A stretch of DNA of 64,000 nucleotides from Cliona cf. orientalis (GCA_963930775.1 OZ005707.1:3968001-4032000); one strand, 5' to 3'. Positions 9,513-24,500 are shown, counted from the stretch's first letter. Program-made: numbers and translations. Notes: a model not told the origin generated them from the letters alone.

Positions 9513-12500
9513 GTGAGTTCGTTTTTAGACGATGTAGCCCAGGGTGGTATCGAATTTTGCTGTATTACCCAGAGTGAAGCTGGCAGTGCACAAGGAGACC
9601 CACGAGTGTGTGGCAGTCAAGGTTGTTAATGTGGATGGTTCAAATGGGTTAACGCGTGAAAACTTAAGGAAGGAGGTATTAATAACTTAATATATTATTT
9701 GAATAATTTTACCTATTTTGGCCATGGGCCCTGGGCACACCAGTACATATACATGTAGGTGCCGTGTGCAATATTTATTTGAATGGAAGCTGTGCCCTGA
9801 TTAGTAGCTGCACATGAAGCTCTGCAAAAGAGAATAATATCTGCGTGTATGCATGAGCACAGTTATCCTCGTCCCCAGGTCCTTTGAGGAGGAGGAGGAG
9901 GAGAAAGGGCCTGGTACACACTGTTTGCGCATGCTCCGTTACCCTAAGAATCTTAGGGGATCGGATACTATAGTAAACTTTCTAGTATACTTGCCCTTTG
10001 ACCTTCTTTCCTCGAGCTTTCGCAAGGAGAGAATGGCAGAATTAGACGGATCAATTTTTGAGCGAGATTTCGAGACAGCTGTTGCCATGCTGATTGGTGG
10101 TGGGTTTTGGACTTGGAATAGTGATGGCTTGCATTTAGCACACGTGCTATCGTAAAGGTCAGGAGGTCATTCCGTATTCTTTATACGTGTTGGACGGTTT
10201 GACTATTATACAGGGGTTTCGTGTACGGAAAATTTTACGGTCGTTTTTACGGAAAATTTGACGCATGCGTAAACAGTGTGTACCAGACTCTTTCTCTTCC
10301 TCCTCAAAGGGCCTGGGGACGAAGCTACATTGTAACTGTTCTCATGCATGCAATCTTCAATATCTCCCGCAAAACCACCAGCGATATAGAGAAATTTATC
10401 TCTTGGTACACAATGGGAGCATGTTCCAGAAAGAATTTGGCTAGGAAGGTAACTAAATTCCTTTTGCATGTTCTACAGTTGATTAAGTCCTCTCTCCATT
10501 GCGATGGAAGTTTTTATGCTGCATGAATGCTCTCACATGTGTCCAAGAAGCAAAAATGGCTGATATTTGGCCCTTTTCACGGCCTGCTCACTCAAAGAAG
10601 ACAGCACATTACTTTTCAAAACTGTGACACATAAGACAGTGCATCCCAAAATGGTGACTAGGGCAAAGTCACTGAACCAGTACACTGAAATAAACAGTTC
10701 TTGATGACATGAAAGCAGATAAAGCAATCAGCCATTTTGCTTCTTGACTTGTGGAACTGTAGTGTAGAGCAGAGAGACTTTGGACATTCAACTTTACTGG
10801 CCATGTTTAGATTTAGTCTCGCGGAGCCAGACCCTTACGCGGGGGGAGAGGGTCTGGTGACTTGCTATACACCGAGTTGTTCTGCTGGAATGCAATAATT
10901 GGGCCATTTTATGTGATGTCACGTTAGGTTTCTATTGCGCGGCGCGCGCTTGCCTATCATTTCAAAGGGCGCGCGATGTTTAATGACAATGCGCTATATT
11001 GTGGAGGTGCGTAGCTATGGTAACGCAGTGAAGCTGCAATCTGATTGGTGCCGCTCTGTACAGGGCGCCGGAACAACTCTGTGTATAGCAAGTCACCAGA
11101 CCCTCTCCCCGCGCGTAAGGGTCTGGCTCCGCGAGACTAGTTTAGATTAGGGGCTCCTTTACTGGAATTAGCCTACTTCAAGTTTGAAACTACTTTTGTT
11201 TCATTGCTATTAGTCGATAAGTGCACTGTGGTCGCCATTTTCAGCCATTTTTTGCTCAAATAGTCATAGCAATGGGGCTATCCAAGGATGCAAACCGTAA
11301 CACGGAGTGTGCATACAAAAACAAAAACGTTAATAATTCAGAACAACTTAAATTTTAAGATTTTTAATTTTCATATTTGTGATCTACGCCAGAATATCTA
11401 TATATCAAGCCCCGAAACATCCATAGAAACGATCAGATACGCCTGAATCAGCCGTTTTTAAGTTTGTAAAAAACATGCATTTTGTCAATCTTCTTTCTTT
11501 CATCTTATCCAGGGCTAACTCAAGACTGGCATGACTTCTCACCTAAGTTTAGCAATAAATTCGCTCAGTTTTGTTGAGCGTAGGTCTGTGGCATGCTACT
11601 TCTGTTATTATGAAAGTCGCTGAGTCGTGGGTTTATGCAGCGCGTTTAATTAGTGGGTGTGTCCGACACGCCATTTTGTCATAATATAATGTGCATGCTC
11701 CAACAATGTTGCCATGGTGAATTAAGTCATGTGACTGAAATCAGTGGCGCAGCGCTCGCGCTATGCACTTAGCTGGTAAACTGTTGAAATGCTGGCTATC
11801 AACAATGAACTTACTGGCCTATAAAGTTCGCTCCCTAAAAAGAAGTTTTACGCCACTACTTGGTGTGAAAAAGCTTTCTTTCAAATTTGTCAATCAGCTA
11901 TCTTCAGGAACAAGTTCAAGAGCTGAAAGGGTGTGGCTATCACGTCGTCTGATGTCTTCTAGCAAGAGTATTATAAAGAGGAGGAGGGCTTCTAGTACAG
12001 CAATGTGCACACTGATTACCTGCAACTATGTCTCGAGAGTCCTACTGATGCATACAATGTATTCAATTGTATGTGATGCACTGAATGAAGACATCCCATC
12101 TAAAGACTGGATCAGTTCTGTGCACTTGACAGGCTGAGACTAGATCCCATCCCTCACTCTATCCAAAATCCCTCACTAATACCTTCTTGAAATTCTATCA
12201 TAAAGCCCATCCGGACATTTTGACGTGTATTCAACCTGAGGGCCTCTGTTAAATTTTGTATTACCGGTATTTTGTTACTGACCTCTGTGAAATAAATCAC
12301 TTGACCTTTGTACTATTTATGATTGTGGAAGTTGAATGCTTAATATTGGCCTTCATGGTTTTACCATACACTCCAGGGTCTTCTGACAGTCCCATAACCT
12401 GAAAATAATATTATTATTATAATTGTATGCTGGTATACTAAGCCAACCTTTTGACGCTGATGGGGATGTATGCAGTAACTGACTTGAGCTTCAGAAGTTG

Positions 12501-15500
12501 CCAGGCTGGTTCTCCTGAACACACTAGCTATTAAAATTTTATACAACACACAGAATACACATACACTCACATACATAAAGTAATACATCATAGACTGGTA
12601 CAAGATGCATGGCCGGTGACAATAAAATACACCGAGACTGAATTTGATCATGGTACATAGTTTTAACCATTGACAATGAAGTTGATAGTCTAATGGGCAA
12701 ACCATGCGAGGTGGTATAATTGCTGAAAATCATTAGTTGCCCAGAGCTAGTGCAATAAAAAAGGAACAGTAACAAGTATAAAAAAGAATTGAAAATTAAA
12801 GGATGAAGTAGGGATGGTAGGACCAAAGAATATACCAATAAGATTTGTAGGGATAATCACATCTTGCAACTATACATCCCTATGCTTGCTTTTTGAGTAG
12901 TTTTAATTATTGAACTAACCAGTAACCTGCCAATCGTCACAAAATAATAGGATTTTCTTTCACATACAATGTCAAAATAATTTGAACCAAGAATATTATA
13001 ATATTGACATCAACGACAAATTAGGTGCGTGCACGCATGATGATCAAGAAAAGCAAGCATAGGGATGTATAGTTGATGTGATTATCCCTACAAATCTTTT
13101 TAGTATATTTTTTGGTCCTACCATCCCTACTTCATCCTTTAATTTTCAATTCTTTTTTATACTTGTATTATGATGATGCTCTGCAAAAGTTCAGTTCTTG
13201 CATCTATGATTCACTAAACATTTCCAGCACTTGTGTAACCTTTTTTGGTGCATACTGTATACATTGCGATCTCGGTGAGAATCCCATGGTTCCCCCCTCT
13301 AAGTAAATCCCTGCGCAACAGAATTCCATTATTCATAGTCTCTCTTATGTTTATATCTTGTATACATGTAGATTTGCATCATGAAGATGCTTCATAGTGA
13401 ATACGTAATCAGATTCTTTGGACAGCGTACCATGGGAAGCATCCATTACCTCTTTCTCGAGTATGCTGATGGTGGGGAGCTCTTTGACAGAATAGGTACA
13501 TACACATGTACAGTACAGTGTTTATATATCTTTTACATAATAATTAGACACTTGAGGAGGTTTATACGTGATTTAGAAGACCCAAGGGTTCACTCTGGAT
13601 TCTCCATAGAGTCCTTTGGTCTTCTACATATAAGTAGTGTAGAACTGACAAAATAGTGTCTAACATCTTTAGGAAAATATCCTAGCAACATACGCTTGAC
13701 ATACTAACTGCTGCCTAGCAACAATTGTAACCATGGGCAACACTTTTTAGGAGTTTATACCGAAATTTTACATAACAGGCACTATTTAGGAGGTTTCTAT
13801 GGGATTTAGAACGACAAAGGACTCTATAGAATCCCGAATGAAGCGAGGATTCTACTGAGCTCTGAGGTATTCTGTATCATGTAGAAACCAATTGAATAGT
13901 GTCTAACATGTTTAGATCCTAGCAACTGTGTCCAAACGCTTGATATATAGACTGTTGCCTAGCAATAATTTTACAAGAGCTTACATGATTTTCTATGAAG
14001 GATAGATATTTCAATCTGATCACAGTTTGTTATAAGTAGGCTCTAAAGGTTTATACATGTATGAGGTTTATATGGGGAATAGATACCTACTCCTATATTT
14101 GTTATAACTAGGATAAAATAGTTTTTAGGACAGTTATTCTTAGTATTGCATTGCTAAGTGTGTGATATTAATCCTTGTATGGTGCGATATTAATTCCTTT
14201 AGGGTGTTCTAATACTGTGTACATGTACTAGCTTGATACCGAGGTAACAATTAGGAATAAATAGTAGTTAGACACTGTTTAGGAGATTTCTATGTGATTT
14301 ATAAGACTGAAGGACTCTGTATAGAATCCCAAGTGAAGTGAAGGTTCTACAGTATGAGAGCCCTGAGATCTTTTAAATCACGTACATATAGAAACCGACT
14401 AAACAGTGTCTAGATCATAAAGCTTTGTACTGCTAGAGCCAGAAGGCAAAACTTGCAGGTGACTGAAAATTTTGAAGGTGACTATGACCCATAGATACCT
14501 GTCAGTAGCCAATCACATTGCAGTATTTGTTACAGGTATGATCTAATATGAACTATAATAGATACAGGGAGGGAGTAGGTGATCACAGTTTTCCCCAGTT
14601 AAGACCGAGTCCCTCATTAAAAGTATTACACCGTACGCCGCCATTAGGACATATTGACAAACTGCGCATGCTCCGTATACACGTATAATGGGGCGCACAG
14701 CTTGAGCCGGTTGATCCGGACATGACCTCCACCTGCCATGTGTTTGACTGAACAGGGAAATTCTCCACCCCCCCCCCCCATGAGCTCGCTCGCTCAAGAA
14801 TGCGAACTGAGAGAATCATCATATATATCATCGATAGTCCACGATCTCTTCTACACTAGATTTGAATTCTGGGTCCCAATACTCTGTCATGCGAGCTAAA
14901 CATTTTGAAGTAGTCTTCACCCCAATTACATCATAGGTTTCATCATCATTTCATCATAATTACCTCATCGGTTGGCCAAATCGGTTTGTTAATTGGGACT
15001 CGGGACGTAACTAAACTGAATCCTGTCAATTACTGCACGTATGCTTCCTGTACTTGTGTAAACCACATCTGTAGTGTGGTCTGTATCTACAATATAGCTG
15101 GCTGCATTGGATGTAGTCTGAGGTTTTCATAATCATTCAATTAACACTACACCATGCTAGATCTAGCTACGTATTATGTTTATACAGTGTACCACGCTTC
15201 TCTTGATCGAGAACGCCATTTTAATATTGACCAAGCTGACGCTGGACTATTAGATGCTAGTAGTACAGATAGATGGCTATTTAAAACACTAGCTAGGCCA
15301 AGCCAGTAATATTAAATTTTGCTATCACATCACTCACAGTCTATGACGACGTATTGCTCTGAGCCCTCGGGCACAAAGCGTCCTCAAGCTTCGGTGCAAT
15401 AATAGGTCCCTCGCACCTGTGATATAATGATTACATAGATACAGTGTAGTTCACTTAATTCAAATCCGCTTAAGACGAATTTTCATCTAATTCAAATTCT

Positions 15501-18500
15501 TTCAGATTCCCTACATAGAGCTAATACATAAATTTGAATTGGTCTTTTCTCTTAATTAGAAAAATTACAGCCAGCTTTAGCATACAAAAGTACTCATATT
15601 TATATAAATATATATAGAACATAGATCACATGGAGATCACTACAATCCTCCTTGAGATATGAAACTACTATTACCTAAATCACTCTCAGAACAATTCTAA
15701 AGCTTCATATAATTATGGCTGAATGCTCCACTAATAAGCATTGCAGGGTCTCATTATAGTGGTTTATATGGATCTCTATAATTCAAATTTTCGTTTAATT
15801 CAAATATTTTTCACGGATTTTGAGATTTGATTTAAGTGGACTACACTGTAACTCGGGTATACTGTAGGTAGAAATATATGATCCTTAACAAGAAAGCTGG
15901 CAGCCTACAAGCTAACGCCTTACTTTGGACATATACCGTAAATCGCGAATATTTCGTGTCTAAAATATTTCATGCGATGAATTTTCATGTTAAATAATTT
16001 TTGGACAAACGACCCTGTACCGCATTATTATTGCATATGTATTTTTGTGCGTTTATTTTTCGCACAAGCCAGGCTGTCTGAAAATATTTCAGCAACTAAA
16101 TATTCGCGATTTACGGTACATGTACATGTATGTGTACCAGATATGTAAGACAGATAGACGCACAGAATGACTGCCGTAACCCTCTCGCATGTTTGCCAAG
16201 GCTTGAATACATTGGCATTGATTTTATCTGATACTGCAAATTCATGCCCCGCTCAATATTTTTAAATTACAAATACATGTACATGTACATGTACATGTAT
16301 TGTGTGGATTTGTTGAGAATAATATTTCATTTGGGGGCTATGGCATAAATTTTGTCTGTCATGATGATTGGGTTCTTTCTTGACAGATAGTGCACTGATG
16401 GTTCCTGACATGATTACAACTGGAACCAGGGGCATAGGCAGGGGAGAGCACAGGGGGCATTTACCCCTCCGTTTTTCCAGAGTTCTATAATAATATTTAT
16501 CACTTCTTACCTTATAAATACCAACACCTAGTTGTTACAGCAGGGTTTATTTCAGGATTTTGCTCCGGGGGGGCAAATGCTTAGCGCCCAAATATTACGG
16601 GGGGCAAGTGGAATGAATTAGCCCAGTGCGTGCATAAGCACGTCCATGTAGGGGGGTCTGGGGGCATGCTCCCCAGGAAAATTTTTAATTTTACAACCCC
16701 TGAGATTGCTTCTGGTAGCTTCTGAGAGATATGCCATGTACATGTATGATGATAACAACCTTTTAGCCTACCATTTCGTTATACTACGCAGCTACATCTC
16801 TCTCTCTCTCTAGTAATATTTTAACAAACAAATTTCTAGGGGGGGCAACCAAGTTTCCAGGGGGGCAAAAGCCCCCCCCTTGCCCCCCCTTGAAATAAAC
16901 CCTGTACAGTATAGTCTTCAGGGCCAAAAAATAATTATAGCAAGTGACTACAAAGCTATTTTTTCGAGCTATGCTTTGATTGAGCGGTAGAGTTTGATGA
17001 GTTCAAAGGGCACAAAAATGAAATACTCCAGAGTGCATACCGTAAACTCTGGTTACTAAGCGCACCCCGCTATTAAGCGCATGCTTTCTTCTCGTCATAA
17101 GCTATTGTTTATTAAGCGCATGCGCTTAATAGGCGTGGCTTCTATGAACCTGACCTTGACCGGCTGGAAAGTATGTGGAGTCCAGATATCTTTGGAGAAA
17201 TGATGGCCATGTCATGTAAGAAGATCGAGTTTCAGACAAATCGCCAGTACTCATCGTCTTGAGCGGCAGCTGGAAACGCTAAAGCACTCGATTGATGGAG
17301 CCAGCTAGCGCTAGTGCGAGCGGGCCTCGCATCCATCACGTGCCCAAACGTTTGTGGGCGTGGTTATGTGCCATATAAGCGCATATCCTTTATTAAGCGC
17401 ATACTGTCGTTCAGTTTACCGCTATAAGTGCATGCGCTTATTAACCAGAGTTTACGGTAATTTAATTAGTGGGTGTAACTTTTGGTCTAAAATTTCGTAT
17501 ATAATCTTGCCCCCTTTTCTAAATCCTGGCTATGCCCCTGTGGAACTGTATGTGAACTGTGAGTGACTCTGAATTTAGAGCGACTTTCTTTGATTCTAGG
17601 GTTCTAGGCTTGATAGCTTTGTTGAGTCATGAGGACAATATCTGTGTGCGTGGTTAGCCATGCACCATAATGCATGGTGTGAGTGGTGTTGTGCACATTC
17701 CTGTGGTTACTTCAATTCACATGTCATATGCGTGAACATATCTCTCCTACTGCAACAGCTAGCTACATGTACCCCGCCAGGTACTTTGGCTACAATTCTT
17801 TCAAACAGGCCGTGCAGACGTCAATTAACCTGACAATTACATACATGTACCCTGTGTCAGGTGCCAACTTTATATTCACGATGTATTATGTTCATATGAG
17901 ACAGTGGTACAATTACAAGTACAGGCTTTCCTGCTGTGCCAGGAAACTCATGCATGCGCAATAGGTGGGCAAGAGCACCAGCCGGTGCCGCGCATAAGAA
18001 CACGCTGGCCCCCACCCCTTATAGTGTGTAATAGGGCACCGCCCCCGCAACTACAGTCCCCCCCCCCCCAACCCAGTCAAAACATCTTTACGCCCTCAGC
18101 ATCAGGGCTTGACCTCCTTGCAGCTGCTGCTACAGCAACCAACCCCCACTCACTTACCCCGTTGCCAACACCCGTCGTACCACCCATCTTGGCTTCAGGC
18201 CTTTACAACCCCGCGGCCTTCCTACCACCCAAAGTGATCAAGAAGACCCTGGATCTCTACTTCGTCGAGATGTACGAAATTTTCTTGGACAAACCTCCTC
18301 AAGCCACCAGCCGCCTCCCATTACCCACTCGCCCCCCTGTAAGACATCTCCCAATGGATGGAGCGATTCTCAATAATGGCAGCGTTACTGGTTACACGCT
18401 TTCCCGAAAAGGCTCCTGAACTGTGGGTGTATCAAGCCCCAGTCATATACATCGAGCATATTTACGAAGGAAAGCGGTGGGTAGCTTATGATAGGCAATA

Positions 18501-21500
18501 AGGAGGCAAGCCTTGGCCAAGAAAGACCTGAATTGGTCCGTCATGGACCCCGTCTATGTACTGTAGGTCAGGTTTTGAATGCGTAGTTAAAACGTTTGCG
18601 AATGGTGCTATATACATGTAAGCCAGATTGCGATTCTAGTGATTGTGAATGGCCAAATGAAAAAGCCACACCCTCAATCTTGGCTATAGAGGTGTGGCTT
18701 GTGAGGCTGCATGTGGGGTGAGCTATTAATAGAATACCATACTGCTCGAGCGACGGTTACGCTTGGCTTGACGTTGGCTATGGTGTTGGCAGGTTGGCAG
18801 TTGGCTTGAAGAATCGAAGAAGACTCATCCTCGACAATTGACAACTGTACGTACAAGTATGCAAGTAGATCGAGCACGCGTGATATCGATAATGCAGTTA
18901 ACGCGTGCATGTTTGGGATCGCAAGTGAGCACGCGTGCAAGAGCGGTGTTGTTACGTGTAATATTCATTGCGTTTTCTTTTTCCTGTGATTCTTTTGATG
19001 CGTCTTGTGTAAAAACTCGCAATTCGTAATCAAAATAATCTTGCATTCAAAACCCGACCTATGGTAATGAAGCATTCACTGGATGAGCACACTCCGTGGC
19101 CTGGTGCTTGTTTTGCTTACAAGATGACCATACAGCAACTCACTATCCCCACAACCCAAACCACCCATACTTTGGCTGGTTCCCCGACCCGGCAACATGC
19201 CCCCACCCACCCATCTGCAGCAAACCAGACCACCGGCCCAGGTCCAAGAGATCTGCCGCCACTTCAGCAAGGGCAGATGCAAACTTCAGAAAGTATGTAA
19301 ATATCGCCACGCTTGCAGCACTTGCCAAGGAGCACACACAGCTATTGATTGCCCTTCCCGCATTCAGAGCCAAGGGACAGGGAGAAGCCGCTCCCCGCTA
19401 CGAACCAGCTGGCTCCACGCTATTGACTTGTCAACCCCAGCCGTTAGCTGCAGAACATTAACCCCTTGCTAGAGGACCATTATATCACATCATCAATTTT
19501 ACCTTCGCATTGCAATCATAGTGCAATAGTAAGCCGAGTATTATTGCACCACCAATTATAATTGCTGCTTATAAAACATCAAGGGGTGTAGGAATCAATA
19601 CGGTAATAATTAAGGGATTATTGCATGCACTTAATTACAGTACATTTGCATGATTCCACCAAGGAGGTGTGACAGCCCACTTTGGCCACTATAATATTTC
19701 ATTCACTAAACCTAACCTATCCACAGGATGGGACTTGCTCTACCAATGATTATACAGCTGACCTCCTCTGCTTGGAGTTCCATAGATCTCTCACCCCTCA
19801 CACCCCTGAAGTGCTATCCGAGGTCTCCACCTGGTTGGATGTCGAGGCATGGTCAAGAGCCCTAGCCACACATCCTGACAAGGTGTTGGCGAGATATATA
19901 TGCAACGAACTCCGCTCGGGCTTCAGGGTAGGGTTCCGTCTCCTCTTTATTCAGCCTCAGCTAACATACCGTCATGATCAGCTCAACGGCACCTACAGAT
20001 CATCAGAGACTACATGTACCTCCAGTCAGAACTGGCTAAGGGTAGGATGCTCGGGCCATTTTCCTCCGCCAAAGGCCTACCCCCCGTCCACATAAACAGA
20101 TTGGGGGTCATACTCATGCAAGGGGCATAACATGGGAAAATGGAGGCTTATCACATATCTATCATTCATTCTCCCGTGGCCGCAGCGTCAACAATGGCAT
20201 GGATGAAGCATTCTCCTCGCTGTCGTATATCTCAGTCGACCACATTGCTGCATAAGCAGCTCAACTTGGCCCTGGCACACTGCTGGCGAAAGTCGACATC
20301 GAATCAGCCTACAGGCTAGTCCAAGTGCACCCACATGACTGCCCACTGCTCGCAGTACGGTTGGAGGGGCAGATTTTCATTGACACGAAGCTACCGTTCG
20401 GTCTTCGCTCAGCCACTAAAAATTTCAATGCTATCGCCGCTGCATTGCAATGGCGCTTACTCCAGGTGGGCATTCCACTGATCGTCCGCTACCTGGATGA
20501 TTATAGGCCCCCCACTCACATCGCAATGCGCCAACTCACTCGCTATCCTGGCCAGGGAATGCGCCATCCTCGGAATTCCCATGAATCCCTCATAAGCGGG
20601 AAGGCCCCACAACCTGCCTACCTGTACTGGGCATAGTCATCGACATGGTAGCCAGGGAGTTACACCTCCCAGATGACAAACTAGAGCGCCTCCAAGCTCA
20701 GCTACAGCAATGGAGCGATAAGGCTGCCTGCGCACGTGAGGGAGGACCTAGAATCCTTGATGGGATTGCTAAGCCACCTTGCTTGGTGACACACATTCCT
20801 GACGCGATGGAACGGAGTGTCATTCTAACGCCCACCATCCTTCCTACCTGAGACCACACTCACCACTGACGCATCAGGATCATGGGGCTATGGAGTGTGG
20901 CATGGGGACCACTGGCTCCAACTACAGTGAGATGACCAGGCCTGGCCATTATCAATCACCGCAAGTACACCCATTGATCAAGTCTCTGAAATGAAATATC
21001 TCGGCGTCACGATCACATCTGATCTATCCTGGTCCAAACATATTAGCAAAATCTCTTCTAAAGCCAGGAAGGTCGCAGGCCTCGTCTACCGAAAATTCTA
21101 TAAACACTTGGCAACTCCAGCTTTGCTTAAGCTCTACTTGTCCACAGTCAGACCAATTTTAGAGTATTGCTCCTCAGTTTGGGATCCCCACCTGATAAAA
21201 GATATTGTACTTCTCGAGAGGGTCCAGAGATTTGCGCTAAGAATATGTCTCAAAGACTGGCATTCTGACTCGGATACCTTACTTCAGCAAGCTGATTTAC
21301 CATCACTCAGAAACAGGAGGGCCTTTTTAAAATTATGTACACTGTACAAAATCATAAATAAGCTTTTTGTTTTCCAAGGTAACATTATCCACTTCAGATC
21401 CTTTGACCATATCATGCAGACCCGCTCTAGATCATCTCTACTTATCCATAGACCTTTTGCTAGGACTAATTCCTTTTTTTACTCATTTGTGCCCCACGTT

Positions 21501-24500
21501 ACTTCATTGTGGAATGGTTTGCCTGATCATATTGTAAGTTGTACATCCTTTTATTCTTTTAAACGTTCTTTAAGGCTTTTTGCATCCTCCCACACATTCT
21601 AAGTATGTATGTATATAGTATTAATCATAATTATCTTTATCATGCACTTACTAGCTGTTATTATGCTATTTCATGTGCTCTTAATAATATTAATATTATT
21701 TTCGCGTAAAAAAAAAAAAAAAAAAAAAAAAAGAGCTCATCCCTGGGCAGAGCATGGTAGGGATGCCGAGTTCTTTGCCAATGCAATAATTAAGTGGTGG
21801 TGGCCTGCCTGAAATCTAGAACAAGTAAGGATAAAGGAATCTTACACCTGCTGAGGTGCTTAGTTTTTGTCGAGACAACCCACTGATGTTTTCTTCACCC
21901 TACTTTACATGTACAAAGACTCCAAGTCCAACCATTTAGTGGATAACTTATCCTGCAATAATGTCTCCTTTTCTCCTCAAGGTTCCTATGGCCAAGCCAC
22001 ACCCAACCCTGGTGTCGCAAACCCTGCTGGACCTCCTACTCCATCTGGAAGCTGAATGGACCTCACAGCATTGGAGACATCAATTCAATGCTAGTTTCAG
22101 AATGGACTAGCCCACCATGAAAACGTTTCTGCACCGCCTACAACATCACCCCCCAGTTTCCCCTATCCAAACATCTATGTAGTTTTGCAGTATACCTAAC
22201 TGACCAATATAACTAGAATCCTATTTATCATTGCTATCGCTTGGTCTCCCTGATCCCAGGGAACAGTCCTCCTTACCCATCCTAAAGTGGGTACAAGCCG
22301 GAATCAGCAGAATCAGGATGCTGAAAGGATCCCCCCTCCCATCAGACTGTCCATCACAGCGCATATTCTGGAGAAAATCCGTTCCATCCTAACTGACTTT
22401 TCTGACTCAGACTGGACAGCCATCTGGGCAATTGTGGCCATGGCATTCTTCTGTTTTTTTTTCCGGCTGGGGGAGGTGCTACCAGCATCGCAGACAGCCT
22501 TCCATCCAGCAAAGAGCCTAGCATGGGATAGTCATGCAGACCCAACAATGGTTCAGGTTCACCTTAAAGTGTCAAAATGTGACCAATATAGCACTGGATT
22601 ACAGGGAATTCGCTTTGCCCAGTGTCTGCCTTGATCAACCTCAGAGGAAGCCAGACTGATCCCTTCTTCCTAGACTCCTTCCAAGCCGTCATCACCAAGC
22701 AGCAATTAGTGGAACTGATTTGCGAGATCCTGAACACCATCAGCCTATCCCAGCATCAATACACGAACCACAGCTTCGGGATCGGGGCAGTTCTAATATG
22801 TTCAGATGAAGTTCTTAACTCTTAGGATTACTGGTGCTAGCGAGGGAGGCTGATACGGCTAACTGTGTCTTTGGTGTGCGGATGTATTGGAAGAAGGCCA
22901 TGCTGTGCCATCTAACCAGGGTCTGGATAGTAGAGTCTTCGATCCCTGCAGCTGCTGCTGTTGTGGGTCATTGTACGTGCATTCTTTTACCTGTGACATA
23001 GTGGTATATATTTGACCTCTCCCCAATACTTTGCTAACAGGTGCACCTATAGCTAGCTACCCGCACATCAACCACAAGGAGAGACCCTCAAGGTAACCCA
23101 CCAACATTGTTAGGTATGCATACTACTAATGCCCGCACATATACATTAATTTCACCTAGTTTTGGGGGAAAATTAGGGAGGCACCCTCACATACCAGACA
23201 TGCCGTGCGAAGGTGCCTCCCAATGCCAGCCCAAAAGTGCGAAGGGGCCTCCCTACTTTGGGCTGGCATTCGCCTCCCAGACTAGGGTCCCTCATTCTCA
23301 CTTCCCCAAAACCGCACCGGTCATGTGAAATAGTCAGGCCACGCTCCCGGAAACTGGCCCAAACTCCTCGACGCAAAGGGCACAAGGTGGAGCAGCATGC
23401 ACGTCACCTAAGATTGCCAGGTTGGCTCCCACCAAAGTTATTCAGTAGTCAAATGCACTGGAAGCAACCAGAGTTAATGGAAATTTTTAGTATGGGCGAT
23501 CCATGTACCTTTTGGCTACTCTGTACTGTACGCGTGGTGTATGTGCTCTACAGAGCTCTAGTTATCAAGAGTAGTAGTAATAGTTGAACCACATGTTGTT
23601 TGCATGATACCACAGCAAGATGTGCCTAACTACCTACATATAAAAGTAGCTAAATCTAAGTATGCATGCACATTTGCAGGCTTATTTAAGAGGTGTGCAA
23701 GAATCAACAGTAGCCACCGTAATTTCGACAAACTCAAAAAGGCTGGAACCCTGGGCTAGCAAGCAAGCATGCAGATCTCAAGGTCATGGATCACATGTGC
23801 ACAAAGTGCCTATTGTAGTGTCCTGGATAAACATCATTCACGATTTTGGCCCGCATGGGTGCTTACCCCTTGAAATGCGATACACATGCTTGTCAGCTGG
23901 GACACTATAACTCAAAATTTGTGTAAACTATGCATGTATCTCCTTGCTGATGATCTGACAAATGCCAGCAAGACCATACAGGTGTCTAGATTTGATCGGA
24001 CATTGCCATCTGTTGGTTGGACGTGCATATACGTGTACATGTAGCCTTTGCAAGTGATACAGAGCAACCTTGATTATCTGGACCCCTTTGTCCGCAGGCT
24101 GATTGCTGCCCTACTGGATAAGTGAAATGTCTGGATAACTGAAGTGCCTACGTTTCTCACCTGATTTATGATACCTAGCCTATAAACGATACCTGTACGG
24201 TATGATCGTGCAATATATGGCCAGCAGTGTTCAAAAAAGGTCACTCTTGATCAGTTTTGGCCAAGGCAAAGCCTGTAGAGCCTGTAGCTCAACCATGCAT
24301 GCGCACCCACAAAGAGCATTGATCATGCCATCCGCATGCGTGTCCAGCTAGTCTGGATAATCAAGGTTCTGGATAAACTCTGTCCGGATAATCGAGGTTG
24401 CGCTGTATAATGACATTGTACACAAGGAATAGCTGCAACTGGTACTGTACATACATATTATACCGTATAGTCAGTAATTATTTTTGGGAGGTGCTAATTT

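Larger units (their letters stand above)
16427..17540. mobile_element. hAT-like element holding two nested MITEs
   Basis: CAGGGGCATAGGCAGGGG at 16427 mirrors CCTGGCTATGCCCCTG ending at 17540. TGGAAC flanks both sides (16421-16426, 17541-17546). CAG...CTG ends fit hAT elements, although hAT duplications are normally 8 bp. Two other elements sit inside: 16541-16904 and 17038-17459, so this is the oldest of the three insertions. Confidence 0.65.
17930..22840 (+). mobile_element. Decayed DIRS1-like tyrosine-recombinase retroelement
   Basis: Fragments of the three DIRS1 parts occur in order on the plus strand: a gag-like region with a zinc-knuckle-type segment (about 18010-19400), reverse transcriptase with RNase H (about 19690-20960) and a tyrosine recombinase (about 21733-22830). 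All carry frameshifts and stops. Two stretches of unrelated DNA (about 18560-19050, 19480-19680) and a LINE (20966-21732) interrupt it. Terminal repeats were not identified, so the limits are approximate. It lies within CHK1 intron 3 in the sense direction and cannot be active. Confidence 0.85.

Noticed and set aside
11763..12137. 124-codon ORF as a gene
   Set aside because: No domain or splice sites, and an overlapping frame looks equally coding; kept only as a possible relic.
17354..17566. ORF across the MITE D right end
   Set aside because: It runs through the terminal repeat of a MITE and out of its hAT-like host element.
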